This document shows positions 45,101-53,599 of a DNA stretch of 64,000 nucleotides, one piece after another (within the stretch, counting starts at the first letter, position 1; each line of letters starts with the position of its first letter). The notes under the pieces are model-generated. The model was not told the origin of the DNA. It ran no database searches and worked only from the letters and a program-made list of their open reading frames with translations. The stretch is from Streptomyces sp. NBC_01283. GTDB lineage: Bacteria > Actinomycetota > Actinomycetes > Streptomycetales > Streptomycetaceae. Location: the NCBI RefSeq assembly GCF_041435335.1, contig NZ_CP108430.1, forward strand, positions 2,958,501-3,022,500. The letters run 5' to 3'. The translations under genes and the position numbers were made by a program.

Positions 45101-45376
45101 CACCGCGCCGCCCTGATCCGTGCCGCGTCCGTGTCCGTCCGCCTCTCGTGACCCGTCGGCTCCGGAACGTCGTGCGCGCGATCGGTGCGCGTCCGGCTGT
45201 GGGCCGGTGCGTGTGAGAGTCGTCGTCGGCGGCCTCGCCGCGTCGGATGGTTCGCCCATTGGCCGTCCATCGCCCGTCGCCCCCCTCGCGTCTGATGTCT
45301 CGTCCCCGGCGCCGACGAACTGTCCACGGCGCAGCCCCTGTCGGGACGATACACCAGTCTCGTCACTCAGGGACAT
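42164..45376 (-). CDS. Membrane GGDEF protein with PAS and degenerate EAL domain
   Basis: About 1070 residues from the ATG at 45376 (ribosome binding site poorly spaced, start uncertain). The N-terminal 120 residues are polar and disordered. About ten membrane segments follow (130-450), then PAS (about 467-585, [16 protein letters not shown]), GGDEF (about 600-770, intact [11 protein letters not shown] with [12 protein letters not shown]), and an EAL-like domain (about 790-1040). In the last, EAL reads AQA (SVAAQARW), the metal Asn of NxSxR is Arg (VAVRISARR), DDFG is DGFG and AEGVE is ADGVD. Phosphodiesterase activity is thus doubtful, while diguanylate cyclase activity is possible. It is the kind of c-di-GMP protein linked to Streptomyces development. 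Confidence 0.88.
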   Translation of the reverse strand: MSLSDETGVSSRQGLRRGQFVGAGDETSDARGATGDGRPMGEPSDAARPPTTTLTRTGPQPDAHRSRARRSGADGSREADGHGRGTDQGGAVSTRPSPATALEGGGGLTAPMPPRAPLTRRPVSGGGAGMVSQIALLVVCGGYATGAALGWGSSRAALIMGDFGLSIAAATAAVSCFRYSRTRRSRFRPAWLLFALSSAMAALGNGVWGWYEVVLEEPVPSPGLADLFFLCFAPPAIIGLLVLAKRPVTRAGWVCLSLDAWLIGGSLLTLSWSLALAHTAQFEGQSVAHAALSLAYPLLDIALVSMVLALHFRRSSANRTAVNTAIGALALTVMCDAMFTSPLLHASYRSGQMLDAGWFAGSLLLAYAPWAAPWHKHGDEAQPHARVQHDAAPRDARTAATRPIAGSLAALTPYLAAAVCTLGILYNVLSGRSVDQVVLFTAGTVVLALVVRQGIMLLDNITLTQELAQKENHFRSLVQGSSDVIMIAAPNGILHYVSPAASGVYGREADDLVGSELASLMHPEDLGRVVHEVRRFLTANPVEEPTTRIECRFKSGDGDWLNVESTVNRHQGGLIFNSRDVTERVRLQAQLQHNAEHDPLTDLPNRALFTRRVGQALTGRRVTDRGTAVLFIDLDGFKAVNDTIGHQAGDELLIQAARRLQEAVRSGDCAARLGGDEFAALIVGDGTRDQAAREQHIYELADRLRITLSQPYAIDGNDVRVAASIGVAFAEPGIGAGELLRNADLAMYRAKAAGKGRVELYAPQMQADVVRKAELATRLRTALHDGEFALLHQPVVSLDDGRITSVAAQARWRSAQGILFTPAEFLRVADTSDAQEGVRTAELGRWMIEEAVQQAAERGRTGHATPVAVRISARRLLDRSMPLGSIEALLTRYGLPSGALIIELADSDPRVSLDDLERRLTSLRRLGVRIALDGFGSGYAAITALRRLPVDVLKLDRSLIEGVVESARLHKITSGLLRIASDLGLRSVADGVDLPEQVIALRAMGCTHGQGMAFSGPLDEYRLRRALSLGRYPVPHGPAEPVLAGGPPVTFGGGVQSFVRSHNETPVPPT

Positions 45377-45482
45377 AGCTTCTCTACGCTCCGTAACGGC
45401 CGGAAGGGTTGCGAACACGGGGCGCACACAAACAGGTGCGGAGTGTGCTCGAACGATCCCTGGGTGACCGGGGCTTGGTGTG

Positions 45483-46433
45483 CTATTCGGTCGTCAGGAC
45501 GACGTTGTCGAGGGGTTCCCCGGCGGCGTATCGGGTCAGTTGCGCGGCGAGCAGGCGCTTGGCGCGGGGCAGGAAGGCGGAGGTCGATCCGCCCACATGC
45601 GGGCTGACGAGCACTCCAGGAGCCTGCCACAGGGGATGACCCGCGGGCAGCGGTTCCGGGTCGGTGACATCGAGGGCGGCGGTGATCCGGCCGCTCTCCA
45701 GCTCGGCCAGGAGCGCCTTGGTGTCGACGACGGGGCCGCGCGCGACGTTCACGAGCAGTGCGCCGTCCTTCATGCGGGCCAGGAAGTCGGCGCCCACCAG
45801 GCCACGGGAGGTGTCGGTGAGGGGCGTGGAGAGGATGACCACGTCGGCGTCGGGCAGCAGTGCGGGCAGTTCGGCGAGCGGGTGCACGGGACCGCGCTCC
45901 GTGGCACGGGCAGAGCGCGCGACGCGCGCCACCCGCGCGCACTCGAAGGGGGTGAGCCGGTCCTCGATGGCGGAACCGATCGATCCGTATCCCACGATGA
46001 GCACGGACTTGTCGGCCAGCGCCGGGTAGAACCCGGACCGCCAGTCCTCCTGCCGCTGCCCCTCCACGAACCGGGGGATGCCGCGCAGGGACGCGAGGAT
46101 CAGGGCGAGCGTCAGCTCGGCCGTGCTGGCCTCGTGGACCCCCTTCGCGTTGCACAACTGCACGCCGGGTGCGAGGAACTTGAGCCCGGACTGCATCTGG
46201 TCGACCCCCGCGGAGAGTGTCTGTACGGCACGCACGGACGTCATCTCCGGCAGCGGTCGTACGGCGATCTCCGGCCCCTTCAGATAGGGCACCGCATAGA
46301 AGGCGCAGTCCGCCGGGTCCGCGGGAAAGTCCGGGCCGCCGTCCCAGAAGCGGTAGTTGATCCCGGCGTCGGCCGCCGGGGGCAGGCCTTCGATCTCGTC
46401 CGCGGCGTAGGGGAGCCATACATCAGTCGTCAT
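45483..46433 (-). CDS. D-2-hydroxyacid dehydrogenase family protein
   Basis: 316 residues from the ATG at 46433, which has no ribosome binding site and may be leaderless. NAD-binding GYGSIGSAIEDRL (about 140), VNVARGPVVDTKALLAEL (catalytic Arg), TAALDVTDPEPLPAGHPLW (Glu), and SPHVGGSTSAF with catalytic His. The N-terminal substrate domain is shorter than in SerA and there is no ACT domain. It resembles GhrA/phosphoglycerate dehydrogenase-like enzymes that reduce glyoxylate, hydroxypyruvate or related 2-keto acids. It diverges from the aldo/keto reductase gene. Confidence 0.87.
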   Translation of the reverse strand: MTTDVWLPYAADEIEGLPPAADAGINYRFWDGGPDFPADPADCAFYAVPYLKGPEIAVRPLPEMTSVRAVQTLSAGVDQMQSGLKFLAPGVQLCNAKGVHEASTAELTLALILASLRGIPRFVEGQRQEDWRSGFYPALADKSVLIVGYGSIGSAIEDRLTPFECARVARVARSARATERGPVHPLAELPALLPDADVVILSTPLTDTSRGLVGADFLARMKDGALLVNVARGPVVDTKALLAELESGRITAALDVTDPEPLPAGHPLWQAPGVLVSPHVGGSTSAFLPRAKRLLAAQLTRYAAGEPLDNVVLTTE

Positions 46434-46529
46434 GGTCAGGAGGCTAATGCGCGGAGGCCGCACGCCGCCTGGGGGGAGGCAGAGGTTACGTTGGGGGCCG
46501 CTCGGACATGAGGTGGAGGGCACGGCCAG

Positions 46530-47522
46530 GTGGACCGCAGAACGATCGGCGCGGCAGCGCTCGGGGTGGGTGCGGTCGGGCTCGGCTGCATGCCGATGAG
46601 CTGGGCGTACACCGGCTCACGGCAGCGGGGCGAGGAGTCGCTGCGCACCGTGCACGCCGCGCTCGACCAGGGCACGACCCTGCTGGACACGGCGGACATG
46701 TACGGGCCGTTCACCAACGAGCTGCTGGTGGGGCGGGCGTTGAAGGAGCGGCGGTCCGAGGCCTTCGTGTCCACCAAGTGCGGGCTCCTGGTGGGCGAGC
46801 AGCACATCGTCGCCAACGGCCGTCCCGGCTATGTGAAGCGGGCCTGCGACGCGTCGCTGCGGCGGCTGCAGACCGAGACGATCGACCTGTACCAGCTGCA
46901 CCGCGCCGATCCCGAGGTGCCCGTCGAGGAGACCTGGGGCGCGATGGCCGAGCTCGTCGCCGCGGGGAAGGTGCGGGCGCTCGGGCTGTGCGCGGTGGGC
47001 GCCCGTGCCTCGCGGCGCGAGGGCCGAGGAATGCACGAGGGGACGATCCGGCAGCTGGCGCGCATCCAGCAGGTCTTCCCGGTCAGCGCGGTGGAGGCCG
47101 AGCTGTCGGTGTGGTCGCCGGAGGCGCTGGAGACGCTGCTGCCGTGGTGTGCGACGCGCGGGATCGGCTTCCTGGCGGCGATGCCGCTGGGGAACGGTTT
47201 CCTCACGGGGACGCTGACGCCGGGGCAGGGCTTCGAGCCGGACGACGTGCGGGCCCGGCACCCCCGCTTCACCGCCGAGATGATGGCGGGCAACCAGCCG
47301 CTGGTGGTGGGCCTGCGCCGGGTGGCCGAGCGGCACGGGGCGACCCCGGCTCAGGTGGCGCTGGCGTGGGTGCTCGCGCAGGGCCGCGACGTGGTGCCGA
47401 TCCCGGGGGCCAAGCGGGAGCGCTGGGCGGTGGAGAACGCGGGGGCGGCGTCGATTCGGCTCACCGGGGCGGACCTGGCGGAGATCGCCGCGCTGCCGTC
47501 GGCGATGGGATCGTGGGAATGA
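46530..47522 (+). CDS. Aldo/keto reductase
   Basis: 330 residues from a GTG at 46530 with GGAGGG 9 nt upstream. AKR TIM barrel with the usual tetrad: Asp in LLDTADMYG, Tyr in the same motif, Lys in VSTKCG, His in LYQLHRADPEVPVEE. The C-terminal NADPH-binding segment is VVPIPGAKRERW. It resembles the AKR13/YhdN group. The substrate is unknown. Confidence 0.88.
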   Translation: MDRRTIGAAALGVGAVGLGCMPMSWAYTGSRQRGEESLRTVHAALDQGTTLLDTADMYGPFTNELLVGRALKERRSEAFVSTKCGLLVGEQHIVANGRPGYVKRACDASLRRLQTETIDLYQLHRADPEVPVEETWGAMAELVAAGKVRALGLCAVGARASRREGRGMHEGTIRQLARIQQVFPVSAVEAELSVWSPEALETLLPWCATRGIGFLAAMPLGNGFLTGTLTPGQGFEPDDVRARHPRFTAEMMAGNQPLVVGLRRVAERHGATPAQVALAWVLAQGRDVVPIPGAKRERWAVENAGAASIRLTGADLAEIAALPSAMGSWE

Positions 47523-47612
47523 TGTCCGCGGTTCGGTGAAGCGGGGTTGGGAACCTGAGGGGACTGAGCGGTGTATGAACAGTAGAAGCGCTGCGTCGAA
47601 GGGAACCTGATC

Positions 47613-48788
47613 GTGCAACGACCTGCTGTCACGGCCGCATTGGCCGCCACCGCCCTGGTGCTCACGGTGCTCACGGCCGGTTGCTCGTCCGGGGACTCGG
47701 ACGCGCCGGACAACGGAAAGAGCGCCGAGTCGAGCCCCGCGCCGTCGGACGGGACGTCCACGGGAAAACCGCGCGCCGGCGACGCCCCGCCGGAAAAGGG
47801 GTCGGCATCGGTCTCCAAGACGCTCACCGAGGACCTGAAGTCGCCGTGGGGCCTCGCACCCCTCCCCGACGGGGACCTGCTGGTGTCCTCTCGCGACGAG
47901 GGGACCATCACCCGCGTCGACGGCAAGACGGGCAAGAAGACCGGCCTCGGCTCCGTCCCCGGCGTCTCCCCCGCCGGAGAGGGCGGCCTGATGGGCCTGG
48001 CCCTCTCCCCTTCGTACGCTTCGGACCACATGGTCTACGCGTACTTCACCACCGAGTCGGACAACCGCATCGCCCGCATGCTGTACGACGAGAAGAAGCC
48101 CTCCGGCCAGCAGCTGGGTGCGCCCGACACGGTCTTCAAGGGAATCCCCAAGGGCACGGTCCACAACGGCGGCCGGATCGCCTTCGGCCCGGACAAGATG
48201 CTGTACGCGGGCACGGGCGAGACCGGTGACACGGGCCTGGCCCAGGACAAGAAGTCGCTGGGCGGCAAGATCCTCCGCCTGACCCCGGACGGCGACCCGG
48301 CCCCCGGCAACCCCTTCGGCGACTCCCCCGTCTATTCGTACGGCCACCGCAATGTGCAGGGCCTGGCCTGGGACGAGGAGAAGCGGCTCTGGGCGGCGGA
48401 GTTCGGCCAGGACACGTGGGACGAACTGAACGAGATCAAGGCCGGCGACAACTACGGCTGGCCGGAGGTCGAGGGCAAGGGCGACGAGGACGGCTTCCAC
48501 GACCCGGTGGCCCAGTGGAAGACCTCGGAGGCCTCCCCCAGCGGCATCGCCTACGCCGAGGGCTCGGTCTGGATGGCGGGCCTGCGCGGCGAGCGCCTCT
48601 GGCGCATCCCCGTCCGCGGGGTGGACGGCACGGTGAAGCCCCAGGACTTCCTGAAGGGCGAGTACGGCCGCCTGCGCACGGTCGTCGCCGCGGGCGGGGA
48701 CAAGCTGTGGCTAGTGACGAACGAGACGGATTCCCGGGGCACCCCGGAGAAGGGGGACGACAAGATCCTTGAGGTGACGGTGAAGTAG
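47613..48788 (+). CDS. PQQ-type sugar dehydrogenase lipoprotein
   Basis: 391 residues from a GTG at 47613 (GGGA 8 nt upstream). The signal peptide ends in a lipobox LTAGC (Cys about 25). A disordered Ser/Pro/Gly linker reaches residue 60, then a six-bladed propeller of the glucose/sorbosone dehydrogenase family: SPWGLAPLPDGDLLVSSRD, EGGLMGLALSP, HNGGRIAFGPDKMLY, SYGHRNVQGLAWD, NYGWPEVEG. The catalytic His of HNGGR is kept. It would oxidise sugars outside the membrane if PQQ is available. The sequence GGGAACCTGA occurs twice upstream (47549 and 47601). Confidence 0.88.
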   Translation: MQRPAVTAALAATALVLTVLTAGCSSGDSDAPDNGKSAESSPAPSDGTSTGKPRAGDAPPEKGSASVSKTLTEDLKSPWGLAPLPDGDLLVSSRDEGTITRVDGKTGKKTGLGSVPGVSPAGEGGLMGLALSPSYASDHMVYAYFTTESDNRIARMLYDEKKPSGQQLGAPDTVFKGIPKGTVHNGGRIAFGPDKMLYAGTGETGDTGLAQDKKSLGGKILRLTPDGDPAPGNPFGDSPVYSYGHRNVQGLAWDEEKRLWAAEFGQDTWDELNEIKAGDNYGWPEVEGKGDEDGFHDPVAQWKTSEASPSGIAYAEGSVWMAGLRGERLWRIPVRGVDGTVKPQDFLKGEYGRLRTVVAAGGDKLWLVTNETDSRGTPEKGDDKILEVTVK

Positions 48789-48806
48789 GGCTGCCGGACC
48801 GGCGGG

Positions 48807-49097
48807 CTACTTCCCGGGCGAGGGGTGGCGGACGGGGCCGGGCCCGGGCACCGCGTCCGGATCGGTATCGGCTTCGGCTTCGGCGGCACCCGGGTCAGCG
48901 GCGGACGGATCCGTCTCTGCCTGTGCCTCCGCCTCCGCCTGCTGCGGCACCCTCACCACCACCTTGCCCGAGGTGAGGTCTATCGGACCGCGGCCCGGGT
49001 CGCCGTCGGCCACGTCGACCCGGCTCAGCTCCAGCCGCTTCTGCTCGTCGTCCGTGTGTTTGCGGCCGGGCTGGAAAAGCTCCATCGGGTTGAACAC
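48807..49097 (-). CDS. 96-residue hypothetical protein with acidic repetitive tail
   Basis: From a GTG at 49097 with AGGAGG 4 nt upstream. The N-terminal half (FNPMELFQPGRKHTDDEQ, LSRVDVADGDPGRGPIDL, SGKVVVRV) looks conserved and folded. The C-terminal 40 residues are Ala/Glu/Asp/Pro-rich low complexity (AEAEAQAETDPSAADPG). The QPGRKHTDDE-type opening recalls short actinobacterial DUF proteins but I cannot assign one securely. It converges with the sugar dehydrogenase gene and lies 79 nt after the large LuxR-type regulator on the same strand. Confidence 0.7.
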   Translation of the reverse strand: MFNPMELFQPGRKHTDDEQKRLELSRVDVADGDPGRGPIDLTSGKVVVRVPQQAEAEAQAETDPSAADPGAAEAEADTDPDAVPGPGPVRHPSPGK

Positions 49098-49176
49098 TGC
49101 GCCTCCTGGCGGACGGGTTCCTCCTACCAGCGTAAGCGAGTGCCTCCGGAACCCACCGGGGCCGGGAAAGCGCAGG

Positions 49177-52100
49177 TCAGCCAGTGGGCTGGGAGTGATT
49201 CGACGGGGCGCGTTCCGCGGGGAACAGGCGCAGGCGGTGGGCCAGGGCCGCTGCCTCGCCCCGGCCGGCGACGCCCAGCTTGGCGAGGATGTTGGAGACG
49301 TGGACGCTCGCCGTCTTCGGGGAGATGAAGAGCTCCTCGGCGATCTGGCGGTTGCTGCGGCCCGCGGCGACGCGGCGGAGCACGTCCCGCTCCCGGCTGG
49401 TGAGGCCGAGTGCCTCGGCGGGGTCGACGGGGGTGAGGTGGGCGCTCGGGGTGGCCTGCTCATGGTGGTTCAGGGTGAGGCGGGCGCGCTGGGCGAGCCC
49501 CGAGACCGCATCGGCGAGGGGCCGGGCGCCCAGGCGCTCGGCGACCTCGTGGGCCTGTCGCAGCAGCTCGGCGGCGCGCTCACGGTCCGCTTCGGTGCCG
49601 ACACCCGCGGAGGTCGCCAGGAGGGACTCGGCGAGGCGGAGACGGGTGCGGGCGAGGTCGTAGGGGCGGTCGAGGGGTTCGAACGCGGTGACGGTGGCGG
49701 ACCAGTCGTCGGGGGTGTCACGGTCCTCGGCGCGCAGGAGCTCCGCGCGGACCCACTGCTCGTGGGCCGCCCAGACCGGTACGGGTGAGGGGAGGTTCTT
49801 GGCGGCCCGTCGGATGCTGTCGATGGCTTCGGCCCTGCCCGGCTCGGCGGCGGGCAGGCCGCGCGAATCGGCCTCCGAGGTGGCGGCGGCGAGCAGCAGG
49901 GGCCAGGTGTAGCGCTGGGTGCCGGGCGGGAAGCCCGCGGCCAGGGCCGCTTCGAGCTCGGCGCGGGCCGCGGCGACACCGGCGGCGCGGTCGGGGTCGC
50001 CCGCGGCGATGCCGAGGGCGACGGTGGCCATGGGCTGGGTGTGCTGCGGCATGAGGTCGCGGGTGCCGTAGTGGCCGCGGGCCTTGGCCAGTTGGGCGGC
50101 GGCTTCGGTCAGGTCGCCGCGGCCGACGGCGACGGAGGCGAGCTGGAGGGCCGCCCCGCCGCGGGGCTTGATGCTGAGCGCGCCGCGGCGGGCCGCCTCC
50201 GAGGCTTCGACCGCCTCGTCCCAGCGGCCGAGGGAGACGAAGGACTCCGCCTTGTTGACCTGGACCCAGCTCTCGGTGTCGGTGAGTCCGTACTTCCGGC
50301 AGAGCGCGAGGCCCTGGTCGCCGATCTCCAGGGATTCGAGGGAGCGGCCGGCTCCTTCGAGTACGGAGGGCAGGTTGACGTGGATGTGCGGGATGCGGGA
50401 GACCAGTCCGGGCGGTGCCATGCAGCGGTCCCTGACCGCGAACATCTCCGCGAGCCCCTGCTCGACGTCGCCCGCGTCGACCAGGAGGCCGCCGAGGATC
50501 AGCCGGGCGTTGAGTTCGATCTCCTCGGCCTTGACCATCCGGGCGTACTCGACGGCGCGTTGGGCCGCCGTCAGGGTCTGTTCACCGGGGTTGTGGAGCA
50601 TGCCCCAGGAGGCGACGTTGGTCAGCACCTCGGCGTGCACCTCGGACGGCGGAAGGCCGCGGACCAGTTCCTGCGCGGTGGCGATCTCCGCCCAGCCGTC
50701 GCCGCGGCCAAGCGTCTGGGTGAGCCGGGAGCGCTGGATCCAGAACCAGGCGGCGCGCAGCGGGTCCGACTCGTCCTCCAGGAGCCGCAGCGCACGCTTG
50801 GTGATCTTCAGGGCGCGTTCCCGCTCCCCGCAGAGTCGGCCGGCGACGGCGGCCTCCGCCATGAGGTCGAGATAGCGCAGGGGGGTGGTGGCGGGGTCGC
50901 AGCCGCTGGGGGTCCCCCCAGGCGGTGGGGGAGGGTAGACCTCGGCGTAGTCGAGGGGGCGCAGTTCGAGGCGTATGTCCTCGGGGGCGTCGTCCCACAG
51001 CTCCATCGCCCGTTCGAGGAGGCGCAGTTGTTCGGAGTACGCATAGCGGCGGCGGGCCTCGACGGAGGCACGCAGGACGGCGGGGAGCGCCTTCGCCGCG
51101 TCGTGCGCGTGGTACCAGTAGCTGGCGAGCCGGGCGGCGCGCTGGTCGTCGGCGACGAGTGAGGGGTCGGCCTCCAGGACCGTGGCGAACCGGCGGCTGA
51201 TCCGTGAGCGCTCACCGGGCAGCAGGTCGTCGCCGACGGCCTCGCGCACCAGGGAGTGCCGGAAGCGGTAGCCGTCGCCGTCGGGCGACGGCAGCAGGAT
51301 GTTGGCCCCGACGGCGGCCCGCAGCGCCTCGATCAGGTCGTCCTCCGCGAGCCCCGCGACGGCGGCGAGCAGCGGATACTCGACGTTCGAGCCGCCCTCG
51401 GCGACGATCCTCGCCACCCGCTGGCTGCTCTCGGGCAGCTCCTCGACGCGTACGAGGAGGAGATCGCGCAGGGAGTCCGTGAGGCTCGCGCAGCTGCTGC
51501 CGTGCGAGGCGACCGCGAGTTCCTCGACGAAGAAGGCGTTGCCGTCCGAGCGGTCGAAGATGTCGTCCACCAGGGACTGCGCGGGCTCGGCGCTGAGGAT
51601 CCCTGCCATCTGCCGGCCCACTTCGCCCTTGCTGAAGCGGGACAGTTCGATGCGCCGCACCGTGCGCAGGCGGTCGAGCTCGGCGAGGAGCGGGCGCAGG
51701 GGGTGGCGGCGGTGGATGTCGTCGGCGCGGTAGGTCGCGACGACGACGAGGCGGCCGCTGCGCAGCGTGCGGAAGAGGTAGGCGAGGAGGTGGCGGGTCG
51801 AGGCGTCGGCCCAGTGCAGGTCCTCCAGGGCGATGACCACCGGGCGGTCGGCGGCGATGCGCTCCAGGAGGCGGACGGTCAGCTCGAAGAGGCGGGCCAT
51901 GCCCTCTTCGTCGTGGTGCGCGTCGGTGCCTCGGCGTCGCTGCGGGGCCTCGCCCAACTCGGGCAGGAGCCGGGCGAGTTCGCCCTCCTGGTCGGCTGCG
52001 GCGGCGTCCACCTCGTCGGGGAGCTGGCGGCGCAGGGAGCGCAGGGCGCTGGAGAACGGGGCGAAGGGCAGGCCCTCCGCGCCGATCTCGACGCAGCCGC

Positions 52101-52401
52101 CGAGCGCGACGACGGCGCCTTCGGCGCAGGCCGCCGCGGCGAACTCCTCGATGAGGCGGGTCTTGCCGACGCCCGCCTCGCCGCCGAGCAGCAACGCCTG
52201 CGGCTCGCCCGTGCCGGGGGTCGTCCCCTTGGCACGGGCGAGCGCGTTGTTCAGAACGCCCAGTTCATCGGTGCGACCGACGAACACGGGGCTTACGGAC
52301 CTGGTCTCCACAGCGGTGAGCATCGCACAGGGTGCGGGCCTGGTGGCAGCGGATATGCCGAGGGCCGAGACGGGCGCTCCGGCCGATGCTCCCGCTCCCA
52401 T
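49177..52401 (-). CDS. LAL-type LuxR regulator (ATPase, TPR, HTH)
   Basis: 1074 residues from the ATG at 52401, chosen because its A is shared with the stop of the 62-residue gene (TGATG coupling); an ATG at 52323 is an alternative. FVGRTDELGVLNN, Walker A GGEAGVGKTRLIEEF (about 75), Walker B PVVIALEDLHWADAST, then a long helical TPR-like middle (about 450-950). The C-terminal LuxR HTH is TSRERDVLRRVAAGRSNRQIAEE and KTASVHVSNILAKLG (read in parts, about 990-1050). LALs are large activators of antibiotic, sugar or stress genes; no target cluster is adjacent. Confidence 0.9.
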   Translation of the reverse strand: MGAGASAGAPVSALGISAATRPAPCAMLTAVETRSVSPVFVGRTDELGVLNNALARAKGTTPGTGEPQALLLGGEAGVGKTRLIEEFAAAACAEGAVVALGGCVEIGAEGLPFAPFSSALRSLRRQLPDEVDAAAADQEGELARLLPELGEAPQRRRGTDAHHDEEGMARLFELTVRLLERIAADRPVVIALEDLHWADASTRHLLAYLFRTLRSGRLVVVATYRADDIHRRHPLRPLLAELDRLRTVRRIELSRFSKGEVGRQMAGILSAEPAQSLVDDIFDRSDGNAFFVEELAVASHGSSCASLTDSLRDLLLVRVEELPESSQRVARIVAEGGSNVEYPLLAAVAGLAEDDLIEALRAAVGANILLPSPDGDGYRFRHSLVREAVGDDLLPGERSRISRRFATVLEADPSLVADDQRAARLASYWYHAHDAAKALPAVLRASVEARRRYAYSEQLRLLERAMELWDDAPEDIRLELRPLDYAEVYPPPPPGGTPSGCDPATTPLRYLDLMAEAAVAGRLCGERERALKITKRALRLLEDESDPLRAAWFWIQRSRLTQTLGRGDGWAEIATAQELVRGLPPSEVHAEVLTNVASWGMLHNPGEQTLTAAQRAVEYARMVKAEEIELNARLILGGLLVDAGDVEQGLAEMFAVRDRCMAPPGLVSRIPHIHVNLPSVLEGAGRSLESLEIGDQGLALCRKYGLTDTESWVQVNKAESFVSLGRWDEAVEASEAARRGALSIKPRGGAALQLASVAVGRGDLTEAAAQLAKARGHYGTRDLMPQHTQPMATVALGIAAGDPDRAAGVAAARAELEAALAAGFPPGTQRYTWPLLLAAATSEADSRGLPAAEPGRAEAIDSIRRAAKNLPSPVPVWAAHEQWVRAELLRAEDRDTPDDWSATVTAFEPLDRPYDLARTRLRLAESLLATSAGVGTEADRERAAELLRQAHEVAERLGARPLADAVSGLAQRARLTLNHHEQATPSAHLTPVDPAEALGLTSRERDVLRRVAAGRSNRQIAEELFISPKTASVHVSNILAKLGVAGRGEAAALAHRLRLFPAERAPSNHSQPTG

Positions 52402-52589
52402 CACGCGGCCCGGGTGAAGCGGTTCCTCCACGGGGCCGGGCTCACCTGCCCCTCGGTGTCGTGGCGGGCCGATCGGCGGTCGGCGCGGGCCGCCGTCTTG
52501 GCGGCACGGGCCTCGCGCAGGAGGCGGCGGCGGTCGGCCTCGCGGGTGAGGTCGGCGGCGCGGAGCTGGTGCATTTCGTACTCGAACAT
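52401..52589 (-). CDS. 62-residue Arg-rich protein coupled to the LAL regulator
   Basis: From an ATG at 52589 with AGGGAG 5 nt upstream, beginning MFEYEMHQLRAADLTREADRR-like (first part) and rich in Arg/Ala (LLREARAAKTAARADRR). It is strongly helical and basic. The stop TGA shares its A with the ATG of the LAL gene, so the two are translationally coupled. Related short 'MYEYELxQxR' proteins are common in Streptomyces but have no known function. Confidence 0.7.
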   Translation of the reverse strand: MFEYEMHQLRAADLTREADRRRLLREARAAKTAARADRRSARHDTEGQVSPAPWRNRFTRAA

Positions 52590-52907
52590 GAGAACTCCCT
52601 GACTTCTGGCTTGGGGCCTATGGCTTATGGCTTGAGGCCTGCGGCCTGTCGCTTCTGACTTCGGTTTCCGGCTTCGCAGTTCGTGATCCGCTCTTCGCGG
52701 CTCCCGTTCTGCGATGCCTCTACTTTCGTCTGCCAGGCAGGGGTGGCACATCGGGAGAGTGCCGCATGTTGAGGGGGTGGGGGGCCTTAGGTGCGTCTTA
52801 GGGGTCCTTAGGCACGCGCCGCGGACCTACGGAAAACGCCGGAGGGGCTGCTCGCGCAGCCCCTCCGGCGTTCTGAGTACCTCTGAGTACCCCGGCCCCG
52901 CCTGCCA
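52590..52907. other. 318-base gap: promoter region and a strong terminator
   Basis: 52835-52850 and 52857-52872 form a perfect 16-bp hairpin, the terminator for the membrane protein gene ending at 52908. 52605-52680 is a run of short degenerate repeats of GGCTT/GGCCT type. I see no convincing gene; the region must hold the promoter for the 62-residue gene and the LAL regulator. Confidence 0.6.
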
Positions 52908-53564
52908 TCAACTGGTCGACGGCAGCCCGAAGATCAGGTCCGAGTACTTGGCGATGGCGAGCAGCAGGCCGATGACGCCCAGGGCGACACCCGCCCAGGC
53001 CACCGACTTGATCCACGGCGCCTGCACCTGGTCCGGCGACCCGAACGCGGGCCTCACCAGGACGACGAACCCGACGACCAGCGCGGCGAGCGCGAAGGCT
53101 CCGGCGATCAGCGCCGTGATCTGCCAGGAGTCGCCGTACAGCGCCTGGATCTGGTCGGCCACGCTCGCCGACTGCTTGGTCTCCAGCTGCCCGACGATGT
53201 TCGAGCGTGCCGCGGCCACCGTACCGAGCCAGCCACCGGAGAGGCCGATCAGACCGAGAGCGGCGGAGACGACGGCCGCCGCGCCCTGGAACACGCCACT
53301 GGACTTGGCCGGAGCGACCTCCTCGACCACGACGAGCTCATCGGCGTCGTCGGTGTCATCGGCGTCGTCGGTGTCATCGGCGTCGTCGGTGTCATCGGCG
53401 TCGTCGACCTCGACGGCGTCATCGGCCGCCGCGGTCTTGTCCACCTTCACGGTGTCCGCCTTGGTGGCGTCCGCCTTGGTGGCCTCCTTGCTCTCCGCGG
53501 CCTCCGGCTCTGCGGGCTTCGCGGCCGCCTCGGCCGCGATCTCGTCCTCTGTCTTAGTTCCCAT
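52908..53564 (-). CDS. Membrane protein with acidic Asp-Ala-Thr repeat
   Basis: 218 residues from the ATG at 53564. The first 95 residues are cytoplasmic-type, Ala/Glu/Lys/Asp-rich, ending in three perfect DDADDT units. Three to four membrane segments follow (GVFQGAAAVVSAALGLIGLSGGW in part, [39 protein letters not shown]). A short C-terminus ends IFGLPSTS. No domain recognised. The repeat suggests a flexible acidic spacer or cation-binding tail. Confidence 0.75.
   Translation of the reverse strand: MGTKTEDEIAAEAAAKPAEPEAAESKEATKADATKADTVKVDKTAAADDAVEVDDADDTDDADDTDDADDTDDADELVVVEEVAPAKSSGVFQGAAAVVSAALGLIGLSGGWLGTVAAARSNIVGQLETKQSASVADQIQALYGDSWQITALIAGAFALAALVVGFVVLVRPAFGSPDQVQAPWIKSVAWAGVALGVIGLLLAIAKYSDLIFGLPSTS
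53343..53402. repeat. 18-bp tandem repeat inside a coding region
   Basis: GTCATCGGCGTCGTCGGT is repeated three times perfectly with a partial fourth. It encodes the DDADDT units on the minus strand and keeps the frame. Confidence 0.85.
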
Positions 53565-53599
53565 GCCCCGCACCGTACGGACGGAGTCTGAGAGCTTTC

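Noticed and set aside
47549..47610. Repeated GGGAACCTGA before the sugar dehydrogenase as an ECF-sigma promoter pair
   Set aside because: GGGAAC resembles some ECF -35 boxes, but no matching -10 lies at the right distance and the second copy is part of the ribosome-binding region.
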